From NCBI GenBank assembly GCA_946406115.1, contig OX291549.1, forward strand, positions 25,753,901 to 25,817,900: a stretch of DNA of 64,000 nucleotides, in the 5' to 3' direction. Position numbers and translations under genes: made by a program. Below the pieces are notes generated by a model. That model saw only the letters and a list, made by a program, of their open reading frames with translations, had not been told where the DNA came from and ran no database searches. The DNA is from Apoda limacodes (taxonomy: Eukaryota; Arthropoda; Insecta; Lepidoptera; Limacodidae). Shown piece by piece: positions 11,252 through 22,390 of the stretch. Within the stretch, counting starts at the first letter, position 1. The number at the start of each line of letters is the position of its first letter.

Positions 11252-14200
11252 GTAAGTATTGTCTGTATATCATTGTAATTTTTAATTTTTTTAAGACAAA
11301 ATTCATTGTTTATAGATTATGAAAGATATGGCGCATGCGTCGGTTATCTTAACTAATTGATTAGCAGAGTTGATTTGAATGACTGGATAAGAAAGGTTCT
11401 CGAATGCCGACCACGGACCAAAAGTTGCAGCTTGGCCTCATCAGGTAGAAAAGGACGGCTCAGGACCGGCTGCTGAGGAGAAATATAGGCTTCCGTTTGG
11501 CTGAGGACGTGTTCGAGCTAAAACATTGGCGACGACCATAGTACATCCGAGTAATATGGACCAAATACCGAGTAGGAACAGACTAGAAAAAGCTTTCTCT
11601 CTTAATGTGTTGGCTGAACATGGCTGTCACCAGTTTGCCATTCATTTTTAGGCTTTCATAGTCAACAAAAACTATGTCAATTATTAATATATATCAGTAA
11701 GAATTAACCGGTCTTTATTATTAGTTTCAGACAACTATCTTATTACGATTACTATTATTTTTACTCGTTGTAGCGCTGTCGCAATCACAGCGACCTCTTA
11801 AGCAGTACCGTTCGGACTACGAATACAACCGCAAGACAGATGCGTTCTACAAATTTCATGTAGATTTAGCACATCTTTCGGTCGCACGCAAGACTTGCAG
11901 GGTAGAGGGAGCTCAGCTCATGGTTCCCAGTTCCCACCTGGACATGGTGCAGGCGCACGCAATGTGGAGAACGATGGACATGCTCATGAATCTGCAGAGG
12001 AGGCACCAATTATTGATTGTGAGTATTTAATATTCTTGTCATAAGATTAGAGTATACTTCACGCATGAGTATACTACAGGTAATATAATAGATATTTATG
12101 CAAATGTACTTTTGCGGCACATTTTTACAACCAAAAAAAAGCGCTACTTCGTAAAATTTTTAGACTTTTGAGATAGGAAATAAGATTTTGTAGCTATTTA
12201 TTAAAGACTTTTTGTATTGAATCAGGAAGGGGGGGCGTGAGAATATCATCTTCGCTGCACTTTTGACCTATTTTATGAATATGAATCTTAACTCGAGCAA
12301 ATTACTTGGAAATCACGTATAACCATCTGTTTCTCAGTTAGCGCACTCTAGCGGAAGCGTGTCGCACCCCACTTTGCAGTACGGTTTATTCGTTGCTTGT
12401 TTGCTTGTGTTTTAATGCTGTAAGTACATACTTACGAAACTTGTGGCTGAAAACACTACTAATATGATAGTTGTTTTAATTTTTAAATTTAAAATTTAAA
12501 AAGTAATTTAAAAACTTAAACCGACTTAACAGGGGGAAATAAAAGTCCTATCTTTTAAAAAACTAAATTTTTATGACAATTGTTTTATTGAGGTCGATGC
12601 CAGCGTTTATATCTGGAATAAACGTTGTCATTTGTAGTCGTAATATACGGTACCAGTACTATCGAACACTCTAAGCCCCATATTCCGTACCTACCGCCCT
12701 AAGTAATTTAGGTCTTAGCACCCGCTTTGCCTGCACGTAATGACTCTGTTTCCATCAGTGAGATGAAATAAAACAGTATTGTTGGTATGGAAATTACAAG
12801 CTCGAGTCATAAAAGCCTTCGGGCTCCGGCCTTAGGCTTCTGACAGCCTGTCGTTCGTAATTTTCTCCTTACCACCCGAGTTACACACAATTTTTTATCA
12901 TATTTGCGAATCGAATTTTGCTCACTAGTGAGGCAAAGTAATTCACTGTTCGAACATTGACTTTTGGAATTAACCTGATGATGAACAAAAAAAACCATAC
13001 AATGACTGGTCAGAAACAAACTTCAGGACAAATACTTAACCTTGTTCATTTTAATTAAGAATATAACTACATAGCATTTTTTCGTTTTTATGTGAGTTTT
13101 TATAAATTATTAGTATTATTAAAAGTTTATATTTCTCGCTAAGTTGTATGTTAGACACGTAAGCAAATTTTTTCGGTCTCGTGCCTTTAAATCCCTCGCT
13201 ATGCTCAGTAGTCTATTTTTATATCACTCGCTACGCTCGTGATTTGATTCAACCCTACTTCGTTAGCTTAAAAATATGGAGTTCAATCCTAATTCTCATT
13301 TCACTGTACTGTATTTTGTTTTTTTATTAAGTTTTGTTGGTAAATAGTTCTTCTGATACTCATACTGCTGTCCTTATCAGATACGTACTATCATTACGTT
13401 ACAGTTGTATAAATAGCTATATAGGAATTGCATTTTATATTACTTTACTCGGTTTTATCATATAAATTTGTAGTAAAGTATTTGTTGTAGTAAAAAGTAA
13501 CTCCACAAAGCAACGAAACCCCAGATGTTCCAAACATCTCGGAGTGCGATGTAGTGGCCCACAACGGAGAGATGCAGTCTCACCAATGCTACGCCAGACT
13601 ACCGTTCATATGCAAAATAGAAGCCAGGGATGCACACTATGACTCGCAGTGTCAAGTGTACGGCAGAAGTAAGTTATCTTTGTAAACTTTAAATTGTACA
13701 ATAAATCGCCTAGTAAAAGAAAGTTTTGCTCAATGTCAGTTTACTAAAGAAAAAGGAGCCACACTCCCTGATAGTTCCAAAAAATCGGCCAAGTGCGAGT
13801 CGGACTCGGAAAATCACGTTTGTTGTATGGGAGCCCCTCTTAAATATTTGGTTTATTTTAATTTAATTATTTATTTTTCAAAGTGAATATATAACTAAAT
13901 ATTCTGTGCATATTTTAAGCGTCTTCCTGCTGCCGTTATCAATATCGAGCAAAATCGTGCAAACAAATCACGTTTGTAGTATGGGAACCCCCTTAAATAT
14001 TTATTTTATTCTGTTGTTTATTATTTGTTGCTATAGCGGCAACAGAAATACATCTTCTGTGAAAATTTCAACTGTCTAACTATCACGGTTCATGAGATAC
14101 AGCCTAGTGACGGACGGACGTACGTACACAGTGGAGCCTTAGTAATAGGATTCCGCTAATTACCCTTCGGGTACGGAACCCAAAACACCAACACCTCAAC

Positions 14201-16701
14201 AATATTAACTTAAGATTTAGTAAGTGATGCCTGCTTCATATGCTTATATTAGAATTGACTTACTTCACATGACTTGACTTGAATTTTATTGGCTCGATAG
14301 CAACGAGTGAAAGCATACCTGTTCTCATCCTACATTATCATAATAAGAATTTCTAGGTTGTATTTTATGTGATTAATGAATATTCTGGCAATAATCTTTA
14401 AATTGCAGAAGGATTTGTGACTTTAAATGGGTTCCGTACTCAATTGGTGACAACGGAGCTCTATTACTAAGCCTACACTGTCTGTCCGTCTGTCTGTCCG
14501 ACCATTAAAAGGCTCTATCTTTATGACCGAAATAAGTAGAATCCTGAATTTTTACAGAATATGTGTTATAATGGGGGATTATCTAACAAATAATAAAAAG
14601 TTAAAATTTTAGCTGGGTCCTTATATACTAAAACACATTTTCGTTGTTTTTGTTTTATCAACAAAAAGTAATACATACAAACTTCAAACTTTTAGTGAAA
14701 AATAGTGTGAACTCTAAAGTATAACAAGAAATAATAAAAACCGGCCTATTTGAAATAACCGGTACAGCGCCATCTAGTTTATTATTGAGAGAAACAGTAG
14801 CACATTTGTTCGTTGGAAACGATATTCAAACTTAAACAAAGTCGGGCTTGGTCAGTACTTGGATGGGTGACCGCTTAGCATAGTCAGGCCTATTTCACTT
14901 TTTCTGAAAAAAATGTGAGATAGACATTGGGCGCGATAATATCTGCCAATTTTCATTAGCGGTATTGCAATAAAATAAAAATCAGACTCATTTTTGCACT
15001 TATGTAACACAGTTAATTGTGAAGCTAGTTTGTTTTTAGCCGACTGCGGCAAAGCCCAAAAGAAGGGTTATGTGTTTGACCTGTATGTATGTCCAAGTCT
15101 ATGCTCCCTCGTAACTACTAAAGGGCTAAACTGATTTTAATAAATTGTACGTGGTTAGACAAGTGTCATAAGCTATATCAAAATATTTGAGAATCAAAAT
15201 GGCGGATTTTTGGCGCCAAATTGCGGGGCATGAAAAATCTTTTCTTTCCAAAACCTATCGAGTAGGGTATCAAAATAAATGATTTTAAAAGATGATTTCA
15301 AGAAAAAATAAATAAAAATCTAAATAAAAAAAATTATAAATAAATAATAAAAAAACCCGACTGCAGAAACATAAAGAACTAAACAGAAATGAAAACATAG
15401 TAAATATTTAACTATAAGCAGACGGGACTCATTTCAATGCAAGTTCAAATAGTGTACCTACTTACTGATTATCATACTGCGATTTATAATAAGTTTACCT
15501 GAGCTGATCTTACAGTTTTTAATATTTCAGATTATACCTTCGAGGCGACCGTGAGTAGCTGCTACAAAGCTTCGACGATAGCAATCACATGGAACCAGGC
15601 GTATGAAGATTGCGATGCTGAGGGAGCACATCTTCTGATCATCAACTCGATGGCCGAGAAAGATGTTGTCGAGCGTATCATCAAAGCACACCTGCCTGTC
15701 GAGGACTCTAGGTTTGATTGGTTCTACAATATAGGTTTCAGAGCCAATAAGCCTAATGATGGTACACCGAGAGTGTTTCGGACTATCTTCAGTAAGTTAT
15801 ACTTAACAAAGCCACAATGTGTTTTTCGTACAAAAGGATTTTTAAGATTCCGAAATTAAATGGCAAAAACAGAAGACTTATAGTGTTAGCATGTCCGTCT
15901 GTACGTCTGTGTGCCAGACGGGAACAGAAGCATTTAATCTACATCAAATTATTTGGTGCCAATTACATATCTTCTCAATCTTGATTAACTTCTCACAGTT
16001 CGTTTAGTTCTGGCAATGGAGTATACTTTCTGTCCCTAGGTCTTTGATTTGACCACTCGTTACAATAAAGCTGGTAATTTACGAAGTATGGGCCAAATAT
16101 GAAGCTACCTTCATCCTGACACACTGCATAAGACAGAAGCAGTGTTTCGGTGATAGGCTCACCCCTTGTCACGCAGGACTTAAGTGGTTACTGAAAATAA
16201 TTTTCTACATTATGATGTTCTTAGTAATAATACCGTGGAGGAAAACATATACCTACATAATACATAACTCTACATACCTACTTCAAAATTCGGCTATCAT
16301 TAGAAATATTTTCTTGATAATTTAAATCAATGGATACGTTAGTTTTATTTTATCAATAAACTTTGCCAGCAGCTGCACCCGCTCTAAATTCGGTTATAAG
16401 TGGGGCTCCTTAATTATACTTATGAAGTTTGATATAGCAAGCTATAGGTGTAATGCGTTTAAAAGCTAGGTTATAGGTATGCCCGCAGGAACTTTTAAAA
16501 TTATTCAGAAAGTTTTCACTTTTTACAGATGAAACGCTAGAGGAAGCTGGATACAATGAATGGTCAACAAATGAACCTAACAATGCCGGAAATGATGAGT
16601 ACTGCGGATCTATTTTCAGAAATGACGGGAAATTGAATGACGTCAATTGCATGCATCGGTACGCATTCGTTTGTGAGAAGGAAGTCGTCACAAATAATTA
16701 G
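11210..16701 (+). CDS. Two-domain C-type lectin (immulectin-like) gene, possibly damaged
   Basis: Five exons are seen: 11210-11251, 11791-12018, 13498-13668, 15531-15791 and 16529-16701. The product would be a secreted haemolymph lectin with two carbohydrate-recognition domains, the arrangement of lepidopteran immulectins, which bind microbial sugars. Exon 1 is a signal-peptide start (MERYVIFVILAFVS). Exons 2 and 3 give the first and last parts of domain 1; exons 4 and 5 give domain 2 complete with EPN and LNDVNC, predicting mannose-type specificity. Exons 3-4-5 and 1-2 join in phase. Exons 2 and 3 do not: exon 2 ends in phase 0 and exon 3 needs a preceding phase-1 exon; direct joining creates TAA. 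The expected middle piece of domain 1 (about 25-30 residues) was not found between 12019 and 13497. So either a small exon escaped me or the gene has lost it. Confidence 0.85.
11791..12018 (+). CDS. Lectin exon 2, first half of domain 1
   Basis: Phase 0 at both ends, 76 codons. It reads RPLKQYRSDYEYNRKTDAFY, then KFHVDLAHLSVARKTCRVEG, AQLMVPSSHLDMVQ and ends RRHQLLI before GTGAGT. The pattern A..TC..EGAQL is the N-terminal cysteine and helix region of the C-type lectin fold. The upstream acceptor is CAATCACAG; an alternative AG at 11772-11773 gives the wrong phase. Confidence 0.85.
12019..13497 (+). other. Lectin intron 2, where an exon is expected but not seen
   Basis: All AG acceptor-like sites that I could follow (for example near 12385, 12530, 12640 and 12848) open into sequence without the expected G.HD...G.F pattern. 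No strong repeat family was recognised either. Confidence 0.5.
13498..13668 (+). CDS. Lectin exon 3, end of domain 1
   Basis: It encodes TPQSNETPDVPNISECDVVA, HNGEMQSHQCYARLPFICK and a linker EARDAHYDSQCQVYGR, ending with a phase-1 GTAAGT donor. The C...C...LPFICK ending is the C-terminal signature of the lectin fold. The usual EPN/QPD tripeptide is not obvious here, so domain 1 may bind sugar weakly or with a different specificity. In-frame stops just upstream force the exon to begin at 13498 or close by. Confidence 0.8.
13780..14185 (-). repeat. GGTTCCGTACC-family repeat inside lectin intron 3
   Basis: The stretch starts AAAATCGGCCAAGTGCGAGT and ends GGGTACGGAACCCAAA, the reverse complement of the family. 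It contains the GATATTGATAACGGCAACAG block and the GAAATTTTCACAGAAGATG block of the copies at 4 kb. Confidence 0.8.
14405..14800 (+). repeat. Second GGTTCCGTAC-family copy, lectin intron 3
   Basis: GGGTTCCGTACTCAATTGGT ... CTATTACTAAGCCTACACTG ... CTGTCCGTCTGTCTGTCCGA is a diverged member of the family, followed by CCGGTACAGCGCCATCTAGT and then the 5S-like segment. Confidence 0.65.
14827..14874 (+). repeat. 5S rRNA-derived segment within a repeat (copy 1)
   Basis: The 48 bases AACTTAAACAAAGTCGGGCT TGGTCAGTACTTGGATGGGT GACCGC correspond to the A-box to C-box part of 5S rRNA. Only this inner part is present. It sits after GCGCCATCTAGT...GAAACGATATTC, a context repeated at 52350-52460, so it is a dispersed 5S-derived element and not a functional 5S gene. 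Confidence 0.75.
15035..15470 (-). repeat. Inverted copy of the 6.4-7.3 kb repeat, lectin intron 3
   Basis: It runs CGACTGCGGCAAAGCCCAAA AGAAGGGTTATGTGTTTGACC through GGCGCCAAATTGCGGGGCAT and AACCTATCGAGTAGGGTATC to TATAAGCAGACGGGACTCAT, which is the reverse complement of the family at 6420-7270. It ends only 60 bases before exon 4. Confidence 0.85.
15531..15791 (+). CDS. Lectin exon 4, first half of domain 2
   Basis: Acceptor TTTCAG at 15525-15530, phase 1 in and phase 1 out. It reads NYTFEATVSSCYKASTIAIT, WNQAYEDCDAEGAHLLIINS and ends DWFYNIGFRANKPNDGTPR, VFRTIF. W..A...C..EGAHL is the N-terminal hallmark of the fold and the DW.YNIGF segment is the WIGL-like core strand. Confidence 0.9.
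16529..16701 (+). CDS. Lectin exon 5, end of domain 2
   Basis: Acceptor TTTTTACAG, phase 1 in. It reads NETLEEAGYNEWSTNEPNN, EYCGSIFRNDGKLNDVNC, YAFVCEKEVVTNN and stop TAG at 16699. EPN plus LND form the expected calcium-dependent mannose-type site. It is a close relative of the orphan exons at 7863-8023 and 22391-22566. Confidence 0.9.
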
Positions 16702-17054
16702 TAAACTTGGCAGCATGGTCTTAGACAGCGGTGCCTAACCTTTTGGGCTGGCGACCAAAACTAGAAAAATATTTAAAGCCCATGACGCTACTATTTTATT
16801 TATTTTCCAGTGATAAAAAAATATAGGATTAACTAAAAGCCCGTGGTTTTTATAAAACATTAAAAAAAACAACATAATAATTATTTCTTTATTAACATCA
16901 AATTTAAACAAGCATACATCGACTTTTAATCAATTGCCAACATGGCTACATGGCGGTAAAAAGATAAATTACGTAGGAAAACAACTTATATTTGAAATAC
17001 AAAAAAATATTTAAGTATCAATCTAATTAAAGCACCTTAAATGCTCAAAGTAAA

Positions 17055-17345
17055 ACATATATATATATATATATATATATCATTACTATAATAATAATAA
17101 ATATATATAATTTTTGGACACAAAACACAACGCCATCTGGTCCTAAATTAAGCAAAGCTTGTATTATGAAAACCAGAAAACGAATACAAATACAAAAATA
17201 CTTTTTTTGTTGTAAGTACATAAAAAAAATACACTCAGACCCAGGGACAAACACAAATTTTTATCACATAAATGTTTGTCCAGTGCGGGAATAAAACACT
17301 CTCTGCACAGCAGCCGGCCCCATTACCAACTAGGCTGCGACTGAG
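17055..17345 (-). mobile_element. tRNA-derived SINE with flanking TA microsatellite
   Basis: On the minus strand a head with A box CCTAGTTGGTAATGG (near 17325) and a decayed B box GTTTTATTCCCGC (near 17290) is followed by a body ending at CAGATGGCGTTGTGTTTTGT. A (TA)n run (17057-17080) follows its tail. The copy is old. Confidence 0.6.
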
Positions 17346-17859
17346 TCACCACCATTAGAAGTAATTAGTGACTACACTGAAGTTTTATTTTAAGAACAGT
17401 AGGTTATATGACTGTGGAGTAAAGTTTATGGAAAGTGCACACGGCATGTCATGCTGAAATTTCAGTCTATTTCTGTTCTTATTTTTTTAAGCAAAGCATG
17501 AAAATCCTTCTAATCACAAATAAATAGTTAGGGTAGCAGGGTAGTATCATTTCTCAGAATAGGCTTCCCAAAATTTCGTGATCACACCTATTTCTTCGAA
17601 CATCGACCGAAATATTGCTTGCGGAGTTCAAAGCGCGCCCCTTTATTTACAATTTGGATTACGTCCTTTGATAACTGGTGTTGATCTGGCTGTGTCACTA
17701 AGTTTTCTTGATGTAAAGAGCACTGCATTGTAACAATCTTTTTTTTTCCTTGGATTTGGCACAAAACCCTATGCAACTCCCTACCATTTCTGATACTCCA
17801 TTGGTACAATGCGGACGATAGCGCTTATCTGACATCATCACTTAATGCCACCTTAGCAG

Positions 17860-18545
17860 CCTAAATGCAGCGTCTTTTGAACAGCCTACCCATCTGGCTG
17901 GACAAGTGGAGGCTAACTGCAAATACCAGCAAAACTGCCGCCTTATTGACCGGCAGCCAAAAAAAATCTGCCCCCTAAGCTAGTTTTCCGTGGCCAAACA
18001 ATTGAGTGGCAAGTCAGTGTGAAATACCTCGGCTGCATTATAGACCGCTCACTCCGCATGCGCGAGATGACGAAACATGTGTGCACTCGTGCGACCGGAG
18101 CTAGGGTGGCTCTTAGGCCGCTATTTGCATCTAAGCTACCACTCAAAACAAAACTACGCCTTTACAAATTGTATGTCCGGTCAAGGCTTACATACGCTGC
18201 TCCCGCTTGGTACGGTCTACTGTCTTCCACCAACAAGAGCAATCTCCAAATTGTTCCAAATGCATCTAATAACAGGAGCCGGCCGCCACGTCCGTAATGC
18301 ACAATAGCTAGAGACACCAAAACCGAAGCACTCGATGAGTTCATTTCTTGGTTGTCTAGACGACTCTTTGACAGCGCGGACAACAGCCACCATATCCATC
18401 TTAGGGGCATCGCCCCACTACACGCCCATTCTCCAGAAGGACGACCTCTTCCCCGAGAGCTTATCCCAGCGGATAGCGGATCCCAGATCTTTCCAAATTG
18501 GTTATGTTCATCATCCCTCGTACTCAGAATTTTCGCAAATCGCAT
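17860..18545 (+). pseudogene. Jockey-clade LINE reverse transcriptase remnant
   Basis: In broken frames it reads LPIWLDKWRLTANTSKTAAL, then KLVFRGQTIEWQVSVKYLGC, IIDRSLRMREMTKHV, KTKLRLYKLYVRSRLTYAAP and AWYGLLSSTNKSNLQ, then a C-terminal part ending in the IADPRSF region. W..W....N..KT and VKYLGC..D..L are the post-palm part of jockey-like reverse transcriptases. At least three frame breaks are present. It lies at the centre of the lectin mirror structure. Confidence 0.85.
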
Positions 18546-18582
18546 CATAAAGTAAGTAAGTTAAAAAAAGTAAAACTAATAC

Positions 18583-18791
18583 TTATAGGTTTTGAATATT
18601 CCATCTCGGTTCCCAAAGCTTCCGGTGTTATCCACATCCACTCAAAGTTTTGGTGAAGTGCCGCGTCTGTGCTGAAACAGTTATTGAAATCTACTTCCTT
18701 GAAAACGATGCCGGCGAACGGTGCCCAAATTGAATGAATTGAGATTGGATTCAATATCAAAATCCCAAGTAAAAGTAGTAATTTTACTGGT
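18583..18791 (-). other. Possible exon with signal-peptide-like sequence, unknown protein
   Basis: An open minus-strand frame reads PVKLLLLLGILILNPISIHS then IWAPFAGIVFKEVDFNNCFS and HQNFEWMWITPEALGTEMEY. The hydrophobic stretch looks like a secretion signal. No ATG precedes it; an AG acceptor at 18793-18792 would allow an upstream start exon, as in the integrin gene. The 3-prime donor (GTATTA) is weak. I do not recognise the protein and it may be chance or a remnant. Confidence 0.25.
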
Positions 18792-18935
18792 CTATTTACA
18801 TGAGTTAATTAATTAATAAATAAATGCAATAAGTTTATTAAAACAATATTGCATTTTCTTAATTAACAAAAATATAGCTAAATGAAACTATGTCATTATT
18901 TATACCCCACCCAGTGTAGTACAATTGCAACTCAC

Positions 18936-19200
18936 AATCAATAAAACTTGGTGTCTCTTCCTTAGATTCATAAGTACGTCCGTCTTTCTCCACCTACATA
19001 TATATGAGGTGAGTGATCCTATATCATATGGCGGCCGCCTGAACCACGTTCCGGTCGGAACTGAGAACCATGAGCTTAGCTCCCACAAAACTGCAAGCCT
19101 CGCGTGCGCTCCGTGGATCTACCATGTCTGCATGAAACTTGTGGAACGCATCTGTCAGACGATTGTATTCGTAGTCCGAACGGTACTGCTTAAGAGGTCG
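18936..19200 (-). pseudogene. C-type lectin exon 2 copy, disabled
   Basis: The minus strand copies the intact exon 2 at 11791-12018, including the intron end CAATCACAG and the GTGAGT donor. It reads RPLKQYRSDYEYNRLTDAFH, KFHADMVDPRSAREACSFVG, AKLMVLSSDRNVVQAAAI and then TGA. About 34 inserted bases (around 18980-19015) bring the stop and shift the frame; beyond them TDVLMNLRKRHQVLLI is still recognisable in another frame. Its length is 265 bases against 228, a difference not divisible by three. No exon 1 counterpart was seen upstream. Confidence 0.9.
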
Positions 19201-19209
19201 CTGTGATTG

Positions 19210-21340
19210 TGACAGCGCTAAAAAAAGTTAAACATGTAACAGTTTGGGTAAATATCTGATAATTAATAATGATATCCAAGAATATGATAAAATCATTAAC
19301 AATAACTAAAAAAAAATTAAAATTATAGTTAGTTATGTAACCTTAATTTTGTCAAACAGACGTAAAGACAGTCATGACAAAATTGTAGGATATTATTGGT
19401 TTTGGCATCGAAAATTTTAAATAAACTTTTCTAGGTAGGTAGCTGTAAATGATATATTTCAAAACCATTCCTAACCTAACCAAACTATTACCCGAGTTCG
19501 ATCTTTACCAAAAGCATAATTGACGAAGAAATCGCGTAGGTTACAAAGAAAGAAAAACATTAGAATTAAGAACCTCCTTTTTGGCAGTCGGTTATATAAT
19601 CGCAAATGATTCGCAAGGTCTTTCTTATAAAACGTAATGAAAACACGAATGTTCCATTTTAAATTTTCGGACCAATTTATTTATTATATCGAAGAGAAGT
19701 TTAAAATACAGGGTGATTGACGAAGTCACGTCTGGAGGCAAAATTTAGATACCCTATAATAAGGGGTAATGAAATAACCCTCATGTTGGGAGATGCCCAT
19801 TTTTTGCACGTTTTGACATAATTTACACCTTAAGTGGGCGATATAGGCCAGAAAGCTAATTTCTTAAGCTTTCTTAAGTAATTTAAACCATAATGACGCC
19901 TTGAAACATATTTTTTTTGTATGGAATTTAACGTATTTACCGTTTTGTAGTCACATATTTTGAACTTTTGCTACAGAAATAATTTAGAGTGAACGCGCCA
20001 GATAACAAACAATTTTAATTATTTAACATATTTCCATTACAAACAAACGCAATACTTACACGCTTTAAAAATTTGCACAGGTGTTGAAAGAATGGTCACG
20101 TCCAGATTTTTTTAGCATTAAATATAATAAATGAAAATTGCTCAGCAGGGTGAATGAAAAAATGCACCAGACAAAAGAAAGTTCTTAAGATGCTATTGTT
20201 TCTCCACAAAATTTACACAAAAACGGCGTATTTATGTGTCCTAAATCGTTATCTAAAATCAAATTTCTTTTATCTACCTATTAGTTTATTTATTTTGTGG
20301 TAAATCATTACTATAATTTATATCAAAAATTATAGTTTATCAAGGCCTAATGGAAAATCACTGAAATTGAGTAGAAAGTTCACATGTTCACTATTCCAGT
20401 ATAATGGTCAGGAATGGAAAGTTTCATTCATAAAATAAAAAAAACATCATTAGGGTGGAATACTATGGATTCGGTTAACCCTCATTATATCTAAATTTGA
20501 CTGTTCGACGTCACATCACCAGCTACCTGTATACAGATAACATTATATCTACTGACAAAAAAAGGCAAAAATTACACATACCACGTGTCGCTCCATTTTA
20601 ATACCTATTATATTTATACAATAGGTACCTATTTATACTTACTGATAGTTCAGTAATTGTCAATTGTAATTTAAACATAATGAACTAATGATAACACATG
20701 GGAAAAACATTTGGAACAAATCATATATAAACATAATTAACTTAATCAAGATTATGTTTAGGTATAAAGAATTAACTTTTCATATCGATAAATATCAATG
20801 TGGTTCGAGTTCGTTCTTGGTTAATACCATAAAAGGTCATTATGAATTCGTTAATTGTAGCTATAGTTCGTCCATTAGAACTATTTGGACTATTTGAATT
20901 TTTCGGATATTTAGTAGCCTATGTGCTCGGTCCCTTCAACAATCTCTGTACCAGAAATCAGATCCATTGGTTGCATTGTTGCGAGGGTTGCTACATCAAA
21001 CAAATTAACAATCAATGAACATGAATTACGAGTTTTTATTGTAGCATTTATCTTTTATCTATATTTAGTTGGAGGGGAAGTATCCTAAATATTGATGATG
21101 GCAAATTTGACTTGAATTAAAGATTTATTTATTTTCTAAGTTAAGTATAGCTGCATGTGAAAATTTGTTAAAGCAGTACATTATTTTTAAATTTTCATTT
21201 AAAGGCAAAACAACGTCTGCCGGGCCAGCTATATAAATCATTACTCGTACATTTAAGAGGCAATGTCCTAACTTACTCACCACCGTCCAGACCAAACCAC
21301 TAAAAAGGATGGAAGGGGTTGGAAGTTTTTATGAAAGTCA
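19210..21340. other. Intergenic DNA with diffuse repeats
   Basis: No gene is supported. Around 19710-19990 a segment starting ACAGGGTGATTGACGAAGTC looks like a dispersed element, and a CGTCTGCCGGGCCAGCTAT fragment near 21212 resembles Helitron-like ends at 61115. The rest is unremarkable AT-rich sequence. Confidence 0.4.
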
Positions 21341-21349
21341 TTTTATGAG

Positions 21350-22150
21350 TGAAAATCAAGATTGATGATAATTATATTTCTTGTTTTCAGAAAATCATCC
21401 CACAGGGGGTGAAATATGGGATGAAACTTTGTATCGGAAATCAGTTATTTTTTTTCGTTTTTGTTCAGTTTTTTTTTAATTAATACCATAAAATTTTGTA
21501 CATTTACTTTTATTTACAAATAATGAATGATGTCTTAGTGTTTTTCGAAAATGAATAAAAAGTGTTGACAAAGTTTGTTTGGCGAAAAATATTTTGTGGT
21601 TCAACTAACTCTTAACTGGGTATTGACTCTTCTTACCTCTTAACACAATAATTATTTCAGCTCCTGAGGGGGAAATCATAACACAGTTTGTATGAGATAA
21701 AATACTTCTTTGCTCAATTTACTCGAAACTTGGTATATGAGAAGTTCAAACAATAATACGAGAAGGAAAAGAGGATGGGAAAGTTTGTATGCAAATGGGA
21801 AATTTTATTTTAATAGTCTAATTTACTAGAAACTTAGTATTAACGTTTACTTGTGTGTTTTCTTAAAATTCAACCCCTGAGAAGTAAGGAAGTTTATCTG
21901 AGATAAAATATTTCTATTGTTAATTTACTTTAAACTTAGTATGTATGCTTTTAAACACAAATAAAGTGTTTGGGATAGGGAAATATTATTTTAACAGTTG
22001 AAGTAGTAATAATGCTTTCCATTACAAAAAAAACAGATATTTCAGCATTTGTCAAAATTCAGAGGTAAGAAGTTCGTATGAGATAAAACATTTCTATGAT
22101 CAATTAATTTGAAATTTGGTGTATCATATGTTAATGAACACAATTATTGA
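21350..22150. repeat. Diverged internal repeat array
   Basis: The phrase ..CCCCTGAGG...AAGTTTGTATGAGATAAAAT..TTCTTTGCTCAATTTACTC recurs in altered form near 21400, 21665, 21775, 21885 and 22065, with irregular spacing of about 100-260 bases. It resembles bodies of Helitron-like elements (compare 39620-39700). Confidence 0.55.
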
Positions 22151-22303
22151 ATACCGTGTTTTAGGGGTTTTTAAAATGTAACCTTTAGACAAGGTGTGAC
22201 TTAGTTTGGATTCGAAAATAATATTTATACAGTCAAATTGACACGAAGCTGCTCTTTAAACAGAATAAATTAAACACGCATTTTTAAGATATGATAAATG
22301 CAC

Positions 22304-22387
22304 AAGCAATTAACATTATTTATTATTTGCTTATGCATAAATAATATTATATATGCATAAGCAAATAATAAATAATGTTAATTGCTT
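22304..22387. repeat. Perfect 36-bp palindrome next to a lectin stop codon
   Basis: Arms 22304-22339 and 22352-22387 are exact reverse complements, with a 12-base AT loop. The palindrome begins three bases beyond the minus-strand lectin stop codon (22393-22391). AATAAA is present in both orientations within the arms (minus strand at 22324-22319). Confidence 0.95.
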
Positions 22388-22390
22388 AGG

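Noticed and set aside
16726..16770. hAT-like terminal sequence (CAGCGGTGCCTAACCTTTTG)
   Set aside because: It resembles hAT-type ends after the lectin stop codon, but no matching second end or 8-bp duplication was found.
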